A stretch of 64,000 nt of DNA from Nyssa sinensis (lineage: Eukaryota > Streptophyta > Magnoliopsida > Cornales > Nyssaceae). The position numbers and the translations under genes are program-made. Shown piece after piece: positions 31,101-46,100 of the stretch. The notes under the pieces were generated by a model. That model saw only the letters and a program-made list of their open reading frames with translations, was not told the DNA's origin and made no database searches. The first letter of the stretch is position 1. Each line of letters starts with the position of its first letter. The stretch lies in the NCBI GenBank assembly GCA_008638375.1, contig CM018032.1:305001-369000 (forward strand), written 5' to 3'.

Positions 31101-34100
31101 AATCTGTCCAAATGGCACAATATTATAGGCAGGGTCCATGGACCCGATCCATGCAAGAACTTCTCTTCTCTGTGGGCATGCATGTGTTTTTTTTTTGTTT
31201 GGACATTGTCAGTATCATTTCTATTTTTTAGCGTGATGTGTTAAAGTATTTGTCATTAATTTAGAGGTCCTTTTGGGTTTATATATGCTTAACTAATTTT
31301 TGGTGCTTATATCTTGTCTTGTCTTTCAGTGAAAGATAAGGAAACCTCTGTCCCAGAAGATATTGAAGATGAGATGGAAGATAATAAGAAGCGACACTTG
31401 AATGTGGTATTTATTGGCCATGTTGGTAGGTTGATCTTCTCTTATGGTTGACCATTGGCATTTATAATTTTGATGGAGTTATTTCATTTGTTGCTTACCA
31501 AAGAATTTATTTTAATTGTTGGCTAAATGTTTTCAGTATTTATTTATTCTAGTATGATACATGGTGTTGGGTTGGCAAGAAATTTTTTTGGGACTAATGT
31601 GTTATTGATTGAGATATGTTATAGAGCGTGAGCCAACTCTTGTGACTACATATAGTTCAGCAGTTAAAGAACTTAACATTCTTTAGCTTATCAAATGTTT
31701 TCACATGGATATACAATGGAAACATGATGTTCCCTAATTGGTATTTTATGTTCAAAAAGGAAGGAAAATATACAAATTACCTTCTTCATGGTTTGGTAGC
31801 TTCTCTTTTATGAATTGCATAGTGTATATTTTTTTGTTGATAAGTATATATTATGTGGTGTATATTGTACCTAGCAAAAAAAAAAAGGTGTTGTATATCG
31901 TTGTGCTTTTGGGGGTTGGGTAATATCCCCAAGGTCTCAAGGGCCATTTACCTATATAAAAAAATCAGTTGTTCTTTTTAGGGTGTGGAGGTGTCTACTA
32001 TTAGGCATAAGGATATTTTGTTACATACCTTTTACTTTTGGTTATCCATGCAATTTCCAGATACTCTTTTATAGATATGTGACTTGAGTTTTTCTTAAGG
32101 AGCTTAGTTTTTTTGTTGCTTCCGTATACTTCCTGTTTATATAGGTTGCATCCCCTTTGACATTGGGACTGTAATACCATTTTACTTAATAAAGTGGAAA
32201 ACTACTGCATCTACTAATGAGCCAAGCTGAACTAAGATCACTAAAGCCAAACTTATTGTTGGGCCATTCAAGCTTGGTTAGTCACACTTTCAGTGTGCTA
32301 AATCTCATATTAAGCCTAATAAATTCCATTTGAACTGTGCTCTTAAGAGTGTCTTGGATCTTGGTTGAGGGATCACTTTGCTTTTGTTACCTTGAAAATT
32401 GAAGCTGTTGAAATTGTAGCTCAAAAAAATGGAATAAGGAGGTGTTTGGTAATGTGCGGAATCCGATTCAAGGCAGCTTCAGGTTATTCATGATATTGAG
32501 TTTAAGGAGAAAGGGGTAGGAATCTCTGATGTCGAGAAGTCTCACAGGGTGGAAGTGAGGGGGGAGTCGGCCTTGTTATTTAAAGTGGAGGAGATTTCTT
32601 GGAGGCAAAAATCTAGGCTCTTTGGCTTAGTGATGGGGACAAAAATACGTAGTCTTTCCACGAGACGACTAGTGCTCAATTTCAGTAGAAACAACGTATC
32701 GGTGACCAGAAGTGGGGGACAGTCTTTCAATGAGCCCCACAAAATTAGAGATGGTGTCGTGGAATTCTGCAGGTGATTGTTCTAGGAACCGGGCAGGTGG
32801 AGGCCGGGGGTAGATGATCTTATGGTGAGCTCCTCGGATGGGGATTCAACTTCAGGGTTAGAAGTCCCCTTCTCTGGGGAGGAAAGCTTGGCAGGCCTGT
32901 AATCTTGTGATGGGGATAAAGTGCCGGCTCAGATGGTTTTACTTTGGCTTTCTTTAAACACTACTAGGCCACTATCAAAGTTGATGTGTTGGCTTTCTTT
33001 GATCACTTCCATAGTCATGGGTATTTTGAAAGGAGTTTTAATGCTTCTTTTGTGGCCTTGATCTTGAAGAAGGAAGGAGCGGAGGATATCAAGGGGTTTT
33101 ACTCGATTAGTTTGGTGGGTAGCATATACAAGCCTCGGTATCCATGTCAGTGATGGTGAATGGGTCTCCGGCTGGGTTTTTTAAAACCTCTAGGGGCTTG
33201 AGATAGGTAGACCTTATGTCTCCTTTTCTCTTTGTGGTTGTTATGGAGGCTTTTAGTGCTATGTTAGGCAAGGTAGTGGAGGATGGTTTGGTCAACGGTT
33301 TTAGTGTGATGGATGATGGAGGCAAGTCGGTGCAGATTTCCCATATGCTTTTTGTGGATGACACTCTCCTATTCTGCGAGACTAAGGAGATATAGCTTCG
33401 TTTTATTCGCTGCATGCTGCTGCTTTGAGGCAGTGTTTGGTTTGAGGGTGAATTTGTGCAAGAGAGAGATCATTGCAGGGATGGATGGGTTGGGTTGTTT
33501 GTTGGGCTGTAGAGTGGGAGTTCTCCTGTCGTCATACCTGGGCTTGTCGTTGGGGGGCTCTCCTAGTTCAGTCTCCATTTGGGATCCCATTGTGTAGAGG
33601 TTTTAGAGGAGGCTAGCAGGATGGAAGGGGAAGTTCTTGTCTGGGGGGGACCCACACCTTCATACTATATGTCTTTGTTATCCTGTGCACGACAACTAGC
33701 AGATTGGAAAAGATTGAGAAAGATTTTTTGTGGGCCATGGTGGAGGGTGAAAAGAAGTTTCATCTAGTTAGATGGGAAAAAGTGAGCTCATCTATCCGAG
33801 AGGGGGGTTGGGGTGAAAGATTTGAGGGTGTTTAACAAGGCTCTTCTAGGGAAGTGGTTGTGGAGGTTTGGGGATGAGGATGACATGTTGTGGAAAGAGG
33901 TGCTTAGGGTTAAGTATGGGTATAATGGAGTAGGGTGGTTCCTGGGTGAGGTGGTGGGTCCTAGGGGGTGTGGGGTCCATTCAAAAGAGTGTGTCAGATT
34001 TAGGGGACTTATTAGATTTAGGGTTGGGAAGGGGACGAGGGTGCTTTTTTGGGAGGATGTGTGGTGTGGGGAAATAGCCTTAAGGAAGAGTATCCTAACT

Positions 34101-37100
34101 TATTCAGTATTGCCTCTTGCCATAAGGCGGTGATTGCAGATTATGGCAATGAGTTTAGTAGGGATGTGATCTGGACCTTGGTTTTCAGAAGACACTTTTT
34201 TGACTGGGAGCTGGAGGAGGTGGGAGAGTTGATGCGTGCTATTAATGGGTATAGTCCGTTTCAGGGTAGGGAGGACTCCATTAGGTGGATTTTGGATTCT
34301 TGTGGTCTTTTTTTAGTTAGTTCCTACTACAAGAAGTTAATGAAGGGGGGGTGGAGGAGACATGTGGCACCTCGACGTTCCCACAAAGGTTGCCTTTTTT
34401 TGTGTGGGTAGCCTCATGGGGAGCTATTTTGACGGTGGACAACTTGCAAAGAAGAGGATTTCATTTGGCCAGTATGTGTTACTTGTGCAAGGTAGGACTG
34501 GAAGCGGTGGACCATCTCTTGATTCATTGTCCAGTCAGTGGTGTCTCATTATGGTTATTTTTGGGTGTTCTTGGGTGATGCAGGGAAACGTCAAAAGAGT
34601 TGCTTTCTTGTTGGGGAGGGATGAGGGTCAGAAGGGAGATCAAAGTGATTTGGAGGATGGTTCCTCATTGCTTAGTGTGGTGCATATGGAAAGAACGAAA
34701 TAGCCGTGTGTTCGAGTGGATAGAAAATACCCCTTTTGTGATTAAGGATTTTTTTTTTTTTTGCGTCTCTTATTTTTTTGGGCAAAAAAAACCTTCCCAT
34801 TGTATGTAGGTGCTTATGTTGTTTTTTTTGGGGTCTTTGAGGTTGTAATTGTATAGGTTTGTTTTGTATTGTTGGTTGTGCCCCCCTTGGGCGCCGTTTA
34901 TACAATTTTAGTACGTACTTGTAAAAAAAAGGGTCCAAACTATGCTTTGCTTAGATCATTCTGTAGCACTATTTTCTCCACATATGTATGTTATATATGC
35001 ATGTTATATATTATAGGGAAATATATATATATATATCTATATGTGTGTGTATATATATATTAGAGAGAGAGACGTCCTCCAGCGCCCAATCGACGTCTTC
35101 GTCGTCTCCAGCTTCCCTCCTCCCATCGAACATCCCTCTCTTTGCATTCCTTGTCTTCCTTCTGGCCCAATTCCTCAAGCTCTTCACCACCTGGTACATG
35201 GAAAAAAGATAGGATTCTAAAGAGATGATTGATTTGGTGGAATACCATCATCACATTCTGCAACTGTGGCAACTCTAACCATGGCTATTGGTTTACAAGG
35301 AGGGACGGGAGGATCAACTTTTGCCATTGCATTTGTCTTGGCATGCATTGTGATGTATGATGCCTTGGGGTTAGACTTCGTGTTGGTTGGCTGAATTGTT
35401 GAGCCAAATTGTGTGAATTTCCTCCAGAGCACCCATTGTCTAGTGCCAGACCTCTGTGTGATTCACTTGGGCATACCCCACTTCAGGTTATTACTGGTGC
35501 AGTGTTAGGATGCATTGCAGCATATCTGATGAAAAACTCCAATTAGAGCAGTCATCAACACTGCATATTCCTTCACCATTAGCCTGTTATTTATATGCGG
35601 CAGTTCTGGCTATGAAGAGCATGTTGGACTACTGTACATACATGCATGCATAAATACATAAATGCATACAGTTATTATTTGTAAAGTTTTGATTTAATCA
35701 ACTACTAATCATGATCTGATGACAAATCCTATGCACATGATACTGAAACCAGGGAAATGAAATGGTGCAGTTTCAGACAGGAATAGAGCTGGAATTAGGG
35801 AGAAGCTTCATTAGTTTAAGACCTTCGTTTAGGCCCAACAAAGTTTTAAATAAAAAATCCCCTCAGCTGTTAGAGAGGACTGAAAGCCAAGGGAGAAACA
35901 ACATTGGCAAATGAATATATGCCTGAAATGCAGCCTTGAACATTGCAAATCAGAACAGAGAACATAGGAGTTGCATAAGGAAACTGACAGCTTTCACATT
36001 GTTAGCAAAACAAAGGCAAAACAGAAGGTATTGAAGTGTGTAATAAATAAATTTGAAGATTCCTATATTGTGAAATGATGACAAAAATTTTATAGAATAA
36101 GGAGAGAGTGAGAGAGAGAGTTTGCATTTGCAAGGAAGTACCCAGGAGGACCACACAATGCTATAAGGAAACATCTGCATTCTAGGCCACAGATCAGGAA
36201 ATCAAAACTGTCTGCCTGGTATAATAACACATTTGTGTGCTTGAGTGGTTACGCAATGCAACTATTTGAAAATTCCTTGAGTTTCTAGAGGACATTAGGG
36301 TTAAACCATTGTACAATATAGAAGTCACAGAGCACAAACTTAGCAAGTTCTGACATGCACAGCTAAAAAAGAGCCCTATTGAAAGCAGCTTCTGCTCTCC
36401 AACGGCTGGAACCAATATGGAGCCAACGATAACATCGACGTCGTCTCTGCCAGCTTTCTTGGATCTATCGACTCTATCAACTCTACCGAATCTCTTTTAC
36501 TATTTCTCTTGTACAACACCACAACCGTCAAGAATGAAGCCAAATATAGATTCTACCAGGAACTGTTCAGTCATTTTTGAAATGCAAACCGAACAATGAG
36601 CTGAGAGGACGAGTAATACTTGAAATAATGACAACTCATCATGTCTTTTTTAGTCATTAACTTTTTTTCATTAATGCTGTCACGATGATTTGAATTCTAT
36701 AAGTTAAAGGGGTTATAGTGTCAGATTTTATAGTTTAGGGGGTTAAGTGCAAATGGGTAATAGTTCAGGAGGTGTCTGTATAATTTTCCCTATATTATGT
36801 TATAAGTTAGAATACATCATTCGAAAGCACCGAAAGCGGGTTGCTCCTATTTAGTCATGATGCATATGCAAAAAGCTACATAGAGTCATACCCTCAGGTC
36901 TCCTAAAAACTGTACAAGAACCCAACTAAAAGTAAAGGCTCCCTGAAAGCCAAAAAAATAGAGAGCTGAACATAGGATGCTTGATCCTCTAAAACTATTC
37001 CTCTCGAATCATGTACTCCACCAAATAATAGATAAGTATGAAGGTGTAGAAACATGCCAGATAGAAGAGAGAGAGAGAGAGAGGGTTGTCTTTTCATCAA

Positions 37101-40100
37101 TTAAATTTGAACAGAGAAATCCGCATTCCTGAAACCAGTGGATTTTCTATGTTTCCTTGACAATTTCTAATGTAGCGTATGGAGGTTTGGCGGACCTGGC
37201 TTTTGATTTTAATGTGCTTACATTGCCAACTATATGAGCAAAAAAATCTCTAGATTCATAATGAGACTTCAAAATTTTGTGGGATTTTTCAGTTGAATGA
37301 GAGAAATCTTCATCCTGTAGTCAAGCTGCTAGGATATTATTCAACATCCCCTTTATTGCTCAAATGTCTCCATTGAAGTCTCCTTGTCTAGTTAAGATGA
37401 CCATGTATTCTTCAATGCTTCCTTTATTCCTCTAGTTCTACTGACTGCCTAAGCAAGTGCTGATTCATGAATTCTATAAGCCAGGCTTGGGGTGTTAGAA
37501 CTGCACTTGTTTAGAAAATGAGCTTGGGGATTGGGCTTGAACCCACACATTTAGCAGTCAAATGGGCTTAAGTGAGCTTTGTAGTGAGCCAAGTCGCTCT
37601 CATTGAAATGGCATCGTTCATTGGCACTTGCATCGTTCATTGGCACTTTTAATGTACACAAATGCCAGTTTTATGAATTCACTGAATCTAACACTGTACC
37701 TTGTGCCAAATTTCGTAATTTGAACACATAGGCGCAGGACTGCAACATAGATAGATCACCATGTGTTTTGTTTGTTCCAGCTTGTGTCATTATGTCAGTT
37801 GTTCTAAGTATTGGTGCTTTGTGCCTTATTTGTACATTTTGATACTGGGGGAGGAGTCTATTTTCTTTGGCCACTTGATATAGAATTGAATCTTCTTAAT
37901 TGTTTCCTAAATTTTCAAGATCAATCGCAATTTCTTATTGACTGAATCTGAACTCCTTTTTTTGAATTTTTTTCATGGAAATTTCTATAAAAGGTTGCAA
38001 TCTTTCTGAGTTGAATTTTTTGCTTCTGACCTCCTGGTTAACAGGGTTTACTCATTCTTTTCTATAGTTCAATGATTTATTTGGTGGCTGACTGACTGGT
38101 GTGAAAGAAAGAACAATTCTTTTTCAGAGGTTTATTTTATTTTGTCACTCTATGCTCATTGTCTAAATCTGTTTCAAAATCACTCTTTCCTGATATCTTG
38201 TCTTCCATGCATTTTGGTTATTTGGTTGTAATAACTGCCATGGCAAGCCTTGATGCTCTGTTGGCATTGTAGATGGATGGTGACTGAAAAAAATGTAAAG
38301 ACAAATGTACTTTTATGGAATTTTGTTCAACATAGGGATCACAATTTGCATTTGTTGATTTTTAATGCAATAATCTGAATGTGTGGTTGATTCATCCTTG
38401 TGCTCCAGTTGATAATTAGTTCTCAACTGAGTTGCAGATGCGGGTAAGTCTACAATTGGAGGCCAGATACTGTTCCTGAGTGGTCAGGTTGACGACCGCA
38501 CAATCCAAAAATATGAGAAAGAAGCGAAGGATAAAAATAGAGAAAGCTGGTGAGACCTCATGTTGCTTATAAATTAATTTGGTTAAAACTTTTGCTCAAT
38601 TGTAGTATTTCTTTGTTAGATCATGCCATGATGCAAACATATTCTTTTGTTTTTACTTAAACAGTACAAGAACTATTTAGCAGTTCCTGGAGTAATTTAC
38701 ACTCGATCTACACTACTATATATATATTAATTTATTTAGGCTATGTAGTCGAGCTTCTATGCTTTTGTATTAGTTTATTTACACTCAATCTACGCTTACA
38801 AGAATAATCAGAAAAATATATTCGGCATTAAAAGTTAATTCATTCTAAGTAAAATATATCTTATAGTTATAATAGTTATCAGGTAACACTAACTAACAAA
38901 CTCTAACTTGGGTGGTATCTCCTCCACCTCTTCATATGAGTGGTTGAGGGATCAAGTCCCCTTAAGGGGCAAAGTATGTGTGTGTGAGATTTACCTATAA
39001 AAAAAAAAACAAAAATTATCAGGTAACACTAAAATGTTCAATCTAAAGGTGACATATGACATATTTATGTAATGTGACCATTGTAAGATTTGGTGATTTC
39101 TTCTCAATGAATATTCAAAGTTTTGTTACATATCCAAGATTTTGTGAACTTGTTGGTCCTATAATGTTGAAGACATGATTGGTTAATCTCACATAATTGT
39201 GAAGCGTGAACTGATTCTCAAAGGTCATGCTTATGTTGTGAAACCTTCATAGATAGGTGGTCAATCTAGTTGATGGAGGGAAGAGGTTATATTGTGGTTA
39301 GGCCCGGATTTTGTGAAGTATTATGTCAGTTTATTGGTTTTAGTGCAATGATAATTCCTACTTGTAATTTTCACACGTTGAAAGTGATACTCTCCTTAAA
39401 GCTTTCTATTTTTGGTAACAACTCATAATTTAAATATTTGTTAGGTCAGTTCTGCGCTAATGCTTGATAATAATACTTGTATTAATATAGTAGATTGGAT
39501 AAAATACTTCTAAATTATTACTATGTTCTTTTATACTGATATACTTTACAAAATTACTTCTTACAAAATTGTTAAAAAAGTGCATAAAACACTTTAAAAA
39601 TATGGGACATATAAGTAAAACACGTAACAATTAAAAAGATTTTCGCTTGGTCGCCTTGTGTAAGGCAATCATCTAGGCCGTCTCTGAAGATGGATGGCTT
39701 GGAACATGTTAAGGTGTTAAGATTAAAAATCGCCTTGCTCGGTCGTCTAGGTGACTAGGCGCTCACCTTTGACAGCACTGTTCAACTATTCACGTAAGAC
39801 CCATTTTGGCTTGCTTTATTTTTTTTTTGGGTGCCTTGATTTATCACTCTTTCTCCTTCCTAAATTTACTTCACTATTAGAACTGCTGGTTTCTTTGTCC
39901 TGTCAGAGAGGTATTGTTACAAGTAAATTTAATTGAAGAGGTAGTGTAAAATAGATGACTGCAGAAGGGGAGAGATGCAATGAGGTAATAAGCACATGCA
40001 TCGCTCTTGCCACCCTTTTAGTTCTGAATAATTCTAGTATTATACTTAACAGCAGTGCCTTTTTTTTTTTTTTTTTGCTTTTGTCCACTAGTTGATTTTT

Positions 40101-43100
40101 TTCCTCAGCATTACTGGAAATTTATTCAACCACCTCTTTTTTTTTTCTTTTCTCCGATAGGTAAATCAAACACACACACACGCACACACACTTTGCCCCT
40201 TAAGGGGACTTGAACCCTCAACCTCCCATATGGGGAGGTTGCGGAGATACCAACCAAGCTAGAGCTTGTTGGTAGTTGATTCAACAAAACTCTTTACATT
40301 TCAGTTTTTCCCAATGATGAAAAAATTTGGATGCCAAGTTGCTCTTTTTGCTTTCATCCACTTCTGGATTTTTTTGTAGTAACACTAGAAATTTATTCAA
40401 CTAACTTTTACATTCCAGATTATTCCAATTTTGAAAAAATTCTGGATGCCAAGTTGTCAGTCCGTCTGTGGCTAACTGATGTTAAATCTAGATTGGCAAT
40501 TTTCATCAGCTTTAGATATTAAAGTTGTTTGCATGGAAAATAGATTTTTTAAGTGAAGTTTGATTTGGATGGTCTCATGGTTCTGGATCTCTTGTTTTAT
40601 TTATTTGAATATTTGTGGACCATGGCATGACATTTCCACTTTAAATACTGCCTTTCCTAACTACTGTAATATTACAGTTATTGCTCTTTTTTTTTTTTGG
40701 TTGTTATTACTATTATTATTTTTATGTGCTAGGTATATGGCATTTATTATGGACACTAATGAAGAGGAGAGGGTTAAGGTATTGTCCAGTTTTTTATTCT
40801 CGAAGTTGTCAGAATTTTCTGACAGTGATATTATTTATTGTCTTGCTAATTAAGTTCATAATGTGCCTTTTAAATGTGCAATGCTTACCGTAGGGAATTA
40901 CAGTTGAAGTGGGCAGAGCACAATTTGAAACAGAAACAACGAGATTTACAATTTTGGATGCACCGGTAACCTGCTTCTTTTTCATTCATTATCTATTTCT
41001 TCTCTACATGAATGAAGTGAAACTTTAGATACTAATGATTAATTTTTGTTGGATAATTTAAGGTAAGTGAGCATCATTCTTCTTATCTTAAAAGTGGATA
41101 TTTTGTTAGTCAACTTTATGAGATATGAATAGAGTTGATACTACTTATACCTATGAAGCACGGACACCCTATTTTGGTTCACGTGTCCGTGTCGGATACG
41201 TGTTAGATACCGACACTCTCGGACACTTTCCAGACACGTGTCTAGACATTTGAATCATGGATGTTGATGATTAAATGAAGAAGTTTTTATTTTTTATTTA
41301 ATGACTTTGTTATTTTAATATCTTAATAATATTTTTAAAAATTTTTGTGTTTTATGCCAATTTTAATTGAAATAACATTAGATTTTTATTATATGGTCAT
41401 ATAAAAATATAAAAAAATTATATATATTCAACGTGTCCCTAACGTGTCCGTGTCCTACTTTTTTTTAGAAATAACATGTCTGCTTGTCCGTGTCGTGTCG
41501 TATTCGTGTCCCGTGTCCGTATCCGTGCTTCTTAGACTTACACAGTGCATCAATTTTGTTACCTAGTTGGGTTTTTTGGTTTATACGGCTCTGTTGTCAG
41601 AATTATTGATGGGTCCAAGGTAACATTAGAAATTTAGTAGGCTACTTCTTGTTAATTGGCAAATATAAGAAAATCTTTTTCCATCTGAACTTTTGACTCA
41701 TTTCATAATCGTCTGTGCCTATATTTTTGAAATTTTTTAGAATTAAACTGTAGTTTTACTTTGGGACTCCAAATCTACTGGCTTCCATTTCAAACTTTGT
41801 TGAGTTAATTGCCAATATATTGTTTCAGGCGTCTTTGCTTTCCTCGTTGGAAGTTTTTATTGAACACTTGCTAAGAAGCCCCAACACGTCCTGGAGGCCA
41901 TAGTGTCGGTGTCGGACACGTTTGAGACACGGACATGGACACGCTCGAACATGTGTCCAACACACTAAAATTGAGTGTCCGATTGGTTTTTTTCTTTCAG
42001 ATTTTAGACACGCTCCTAACACGGTGGGACACAATTGCCGGACACGGAAGAGAACAAGAGTATTAAAAAAGAAAAAAACAACAACAGAGAAGAGGACCAA
42101 AAAAAATTGATTAAAGAGTGGAGAATAACCCAAGCTAAAAAGGTAAGAAAAAAGAGCCAGTGGCTTACCTGTGCTTGTGTGATATCGCATCGACCCACAC
42201 TCGGGTACTCCTCCTTTCGTTGGTTCTATGCGATCTAGATAGCACTTTTTCTCTCCCCTTACAAATAAGCTGCCATGGAAAATAAATGTCGCTTTGACCC
42301 ACCAAATGCTTGTAGAAGGATCGAATTGTGAATGTCTTGTTGCTATTTAGCTTCCATGTCATCCGATCTTCCCCACCTTTGTGAACTTTCCAGTGATCAA
42401 GCAACTTTAGAAAGTCTTTCACCGCTTCTAACTCCCAATCAAAAAGTTTCTCCTAAAACAAGGACTCCACACCTGATGGCCCCCCTCCACCATCATGAAA
42501 TCTTCCACCAAAGCATCTTTATTGGAGTTAATGGAATACAAGGATGGAAATTTCTCCTTAATGGGGGACATCAAAGCACCATGAATCCTTCCAAAAATAC
42601 CCTTGAACCCCTTCCCACCTCCAAACAGACTACTTGGCTGAAATCCCCTCTCCCCTTTTGTGATTATATAAATAAATAAATAAATACATATTATTTAACG
42701 TGTCCTCGACATGTTTGTGCCCTACTTATTCGAAAAATCCTCGTGTTGGCATGTCCGTATCCGTGCTTCTTCATCCACTTGCTTCAATATGCAATAATGA
42801 GTAAATTAAGAGAATTAAGAACTGTAGGTTGAAAAAAGACGAAGAGGGAAGAGAAATAGCCTTGCTAACCAGTGTTCTTTAACGACCACACCTTATCAAA
42901 TATGAATTGCACATAACTAGTAATTGGCTTCAAAAAATCTCCTCATTAACTTGTCAAAACAATGCCAACACATTGTTATATTTTTAGATTTTTGATAAGT
43001 AAAGGTAAAGTTATATCATTAAAAGGGCCAAAAAAGGGATATAGATAAGGAGAAATACAAAGACGCACACCTCACCAGGAAAGGATATCACTCAAAAAAA

Positions 43101-46100
43101 TCTACAGAAGAATCTATAATCCATTGTAACTTTGTAAAATCCAAAAATATAAAGTATGTATATTATTCCTTTCAATTCATTCACACTCCTTTCTTTCCCT
43201 TCAAAAATCGTCTATTGTGTTCCTGCCACACACACCATATGAAGCAAAGAGGTGTTGTTACTTGTTCCTCACACTTGCTTGCCCCCTTTATACTTCCATC
43301 GACCTTTCTAACTGTTAAAAGTATTTTAGAGAATGAAAAAGATATATTTTTTTTCTAGGAGGTCAATATTTATAGTCACAAATTTCAAGTAAATAAGGAA
43401 ACTATTCTAAATTAATTCCTACAATTCAATATAATCAATCAATCAATTAATTAATCAATACAATCAATCAATATAATCAATCTAATGCCTAAATTAAGCT
43501 ACAGATTAAGTTAATATTTACAATCAATATTTACAACACTCCTCCTCAAGTTAGAGAGTATATATCTATAACTCCTAGCTTGCTACAAATAGAGTCAATG
43601 GCAGTCTTTGCTAAAGCTTTGGTAAAGATGTTAGCAAGTTGACTACCAGAAGGAACAAACGGAGTGGTGATTTCCTTGGACTTTACTTTAGATCGAATGA
43701 AGTGACAATCAACTTCAATATGCTTGGTCCGTTCGTGAAAGATTGGATTGTTGGCAATATGAATTGCCGCTTGATTGTCACAATGGAGAGGTGTTGGACC
43801 ACGTACTAAAACGTCAAATTTTTGCACAATTGTTCTTAACCAAGTCAACTCACAAGTAGTATGTGCCATTGCTCGATACTCTGCCTCAGCACTAGAACGT
43901 GCCCCAACTGACTACTTCTTGCTTTTCAAAGTCACGAGATTACTCCATAAGAAAGTATAATAACTAGTGGTAGATTTGCAATCTGAAGGTGATCCTGCCC
44001 AATTAGAATCAGTATATCCCTCAATCCGAAGATGTCCAGATGATCGATAAAGAAGACCATGTCTTGGGGCATTCTTAAGATACTTCAAGATACGAGTAAT
44101 TGCATCCATATGAGAAACTCGAGGACTAGTCATAAATTGACTCACAACACTAACTGCATACGAGATGTCAGGTTGAGTAATGGTTAGGTAAATGAGTTTA
44201 GTCATGAGTCTTCGATACATCTCTGGATCCTCAACCAAATCACCCTCATATGGCATCAACTTTAGATTGGTCTCTATGGGCGTAGCTAAAGGTTTGGAGC
44301 CAAGGTAACCTGTCTCTTTCAAAATATCAAGAGTGTACTTCCTCTGAGACAAACTAATCCTTGCTTTTGATCTTGCGACCTCAATACCAAGGAAATAACA
44401 GAGCTTTCCAAGATCTTTGGTGAGAAAGATGGAATCAAGATGGCGAATTAACGTTTGGATACCTACCTTATCATGTCGGTGATCACAATATCATCTACGT
44501 AGACAACTAGAATCACAATATCTCTTTGCGTCTTCTTAAAGAATACCGAGTGATCAGCTTGGCTTCGAGTCATATCGTGAGAAACTACTGTCTTACTAAA
44601 TTTATCAAACCAAGCTCGGGGACTTTGTTTGAGTTCATAAATAGATTTCTGAAGATGACAAACATACTACCCCTTGGACTCAAAACCAGGTGGTTGAGCC
44701 ATATACACAGTCTTAGCAAGATCACCATGTAGGAACACATTTTTGACATCGAGCTGATGAAAAGGCCAATCGAGATTCGCAGTAAGAGATATGATAACCT
44801 GAATAGAGTTCAATTTGGCAACAGGAGAGAAAGTCTCGGTGTAATCAATGCCATAGGTTTGTGTAAAACCTTTGGCCAGAAGGCGAGCCTTTAGCAGATC
44901 AACAGTACCATCAAGATTCTGCTTGATTGTGAAGACCCAACAATAGCCAACAATTTTAGCACCAGCAGGTTTAGGAAGAAGAGCCCAAGTACAATTTAAT
45001 TCCAAAGCATGCATTTCCTCTTCCATTGCGGTCCGCCAACCAGGGTGGGAAAGAGCTTCCTTGTAGGATTTAGGAACAACGAGAGATAACAAGGACAAAG
45101 AGAAAGCTTGAAAGGAAGAGGATAAATGATTATAAGAGACAAAGTTAGAGATAGGATGAGCAGTGTAAGTACATGTACCTTTATGGACTGCAATGGGCAG
45201 ATCAAGATCAGAATTAGAAGAATGAGATGGATCAACAGACGACGAGGTAGGTGGAGGATGTGAGAGAGAAGGTCTAGCAGGAAGAGTGATTGGAGCTGTA
45301 GCCTGGGGGGGACGAACATATACCTGAGAAATAAGACGGCGAGTAGGAACACTAGTAGGTAAAACAAGGTCAGGAAATAATGGTGCCTTTAACTGACTTC
45401 CTTCTGGAGAATAGTAAGGAACAGTTTCAAAGAAAGTGACATCAGCACTGACAAAATACTTACGTTAGATAGGACTGTAGCACCTGTAACCTTTCTGTGT
45501 GTGTAACCAAGAAATATGTATTTATGAGCATGAGGGTCAAGGTTGTCACGACCAGGTTGCAAGTTATGCACAAACGAAATATATCCAAAAACTTTGGGAG
45601 AAATGGAGAAAGGTGTTTTATCAGGAAACATGATATTAAAAGGTGATTTTCCCTGTAGAATGCGAGAAGGCATCCTATTTAAAAGATACGTAGCTGTAAG
45701 GACAACATCCCCCTCAAAACACTTGGGAACATGCATTTGAATCATAAGGATACGAGCTATAGCAAGGATGTGACCATTCTTTCTTTTGGCAATCTCGTTT
45801 TGTGGGGGGTTGGTGACACAGGATGTTTGGTGTATAATGCCTCTAGACTTAAGAAATTGTTTAAAATGATTGTCTTTATACTCTTGAGCATTATCAATTC
45901 AAAAAGCTAACAATTTGGCATTGAATTGATTAGAAATTTCAGCATAAAAGGATTGAAAAACATTAAGCAATTGAGAACGATTTTTAAGCACATATACCCA
46001 TGTCAAACGAGAATGATCATCAATAAAAGTAACAAAATATCGAGAACCACATAAATCAGAGGTCCGAGATGGTCCCCAAATATCAGAATGAACTAGTGCA

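Noticed and set aside
38893..39005. Functional tRNA gene suggested by A- and B-box-like motifs
   Set aside because: No cloverleaf with paired acceptor stem is evident; a similar sequence recurs at 28,325 and 40,140 with a TG-rich tail, so a SINE fits better.
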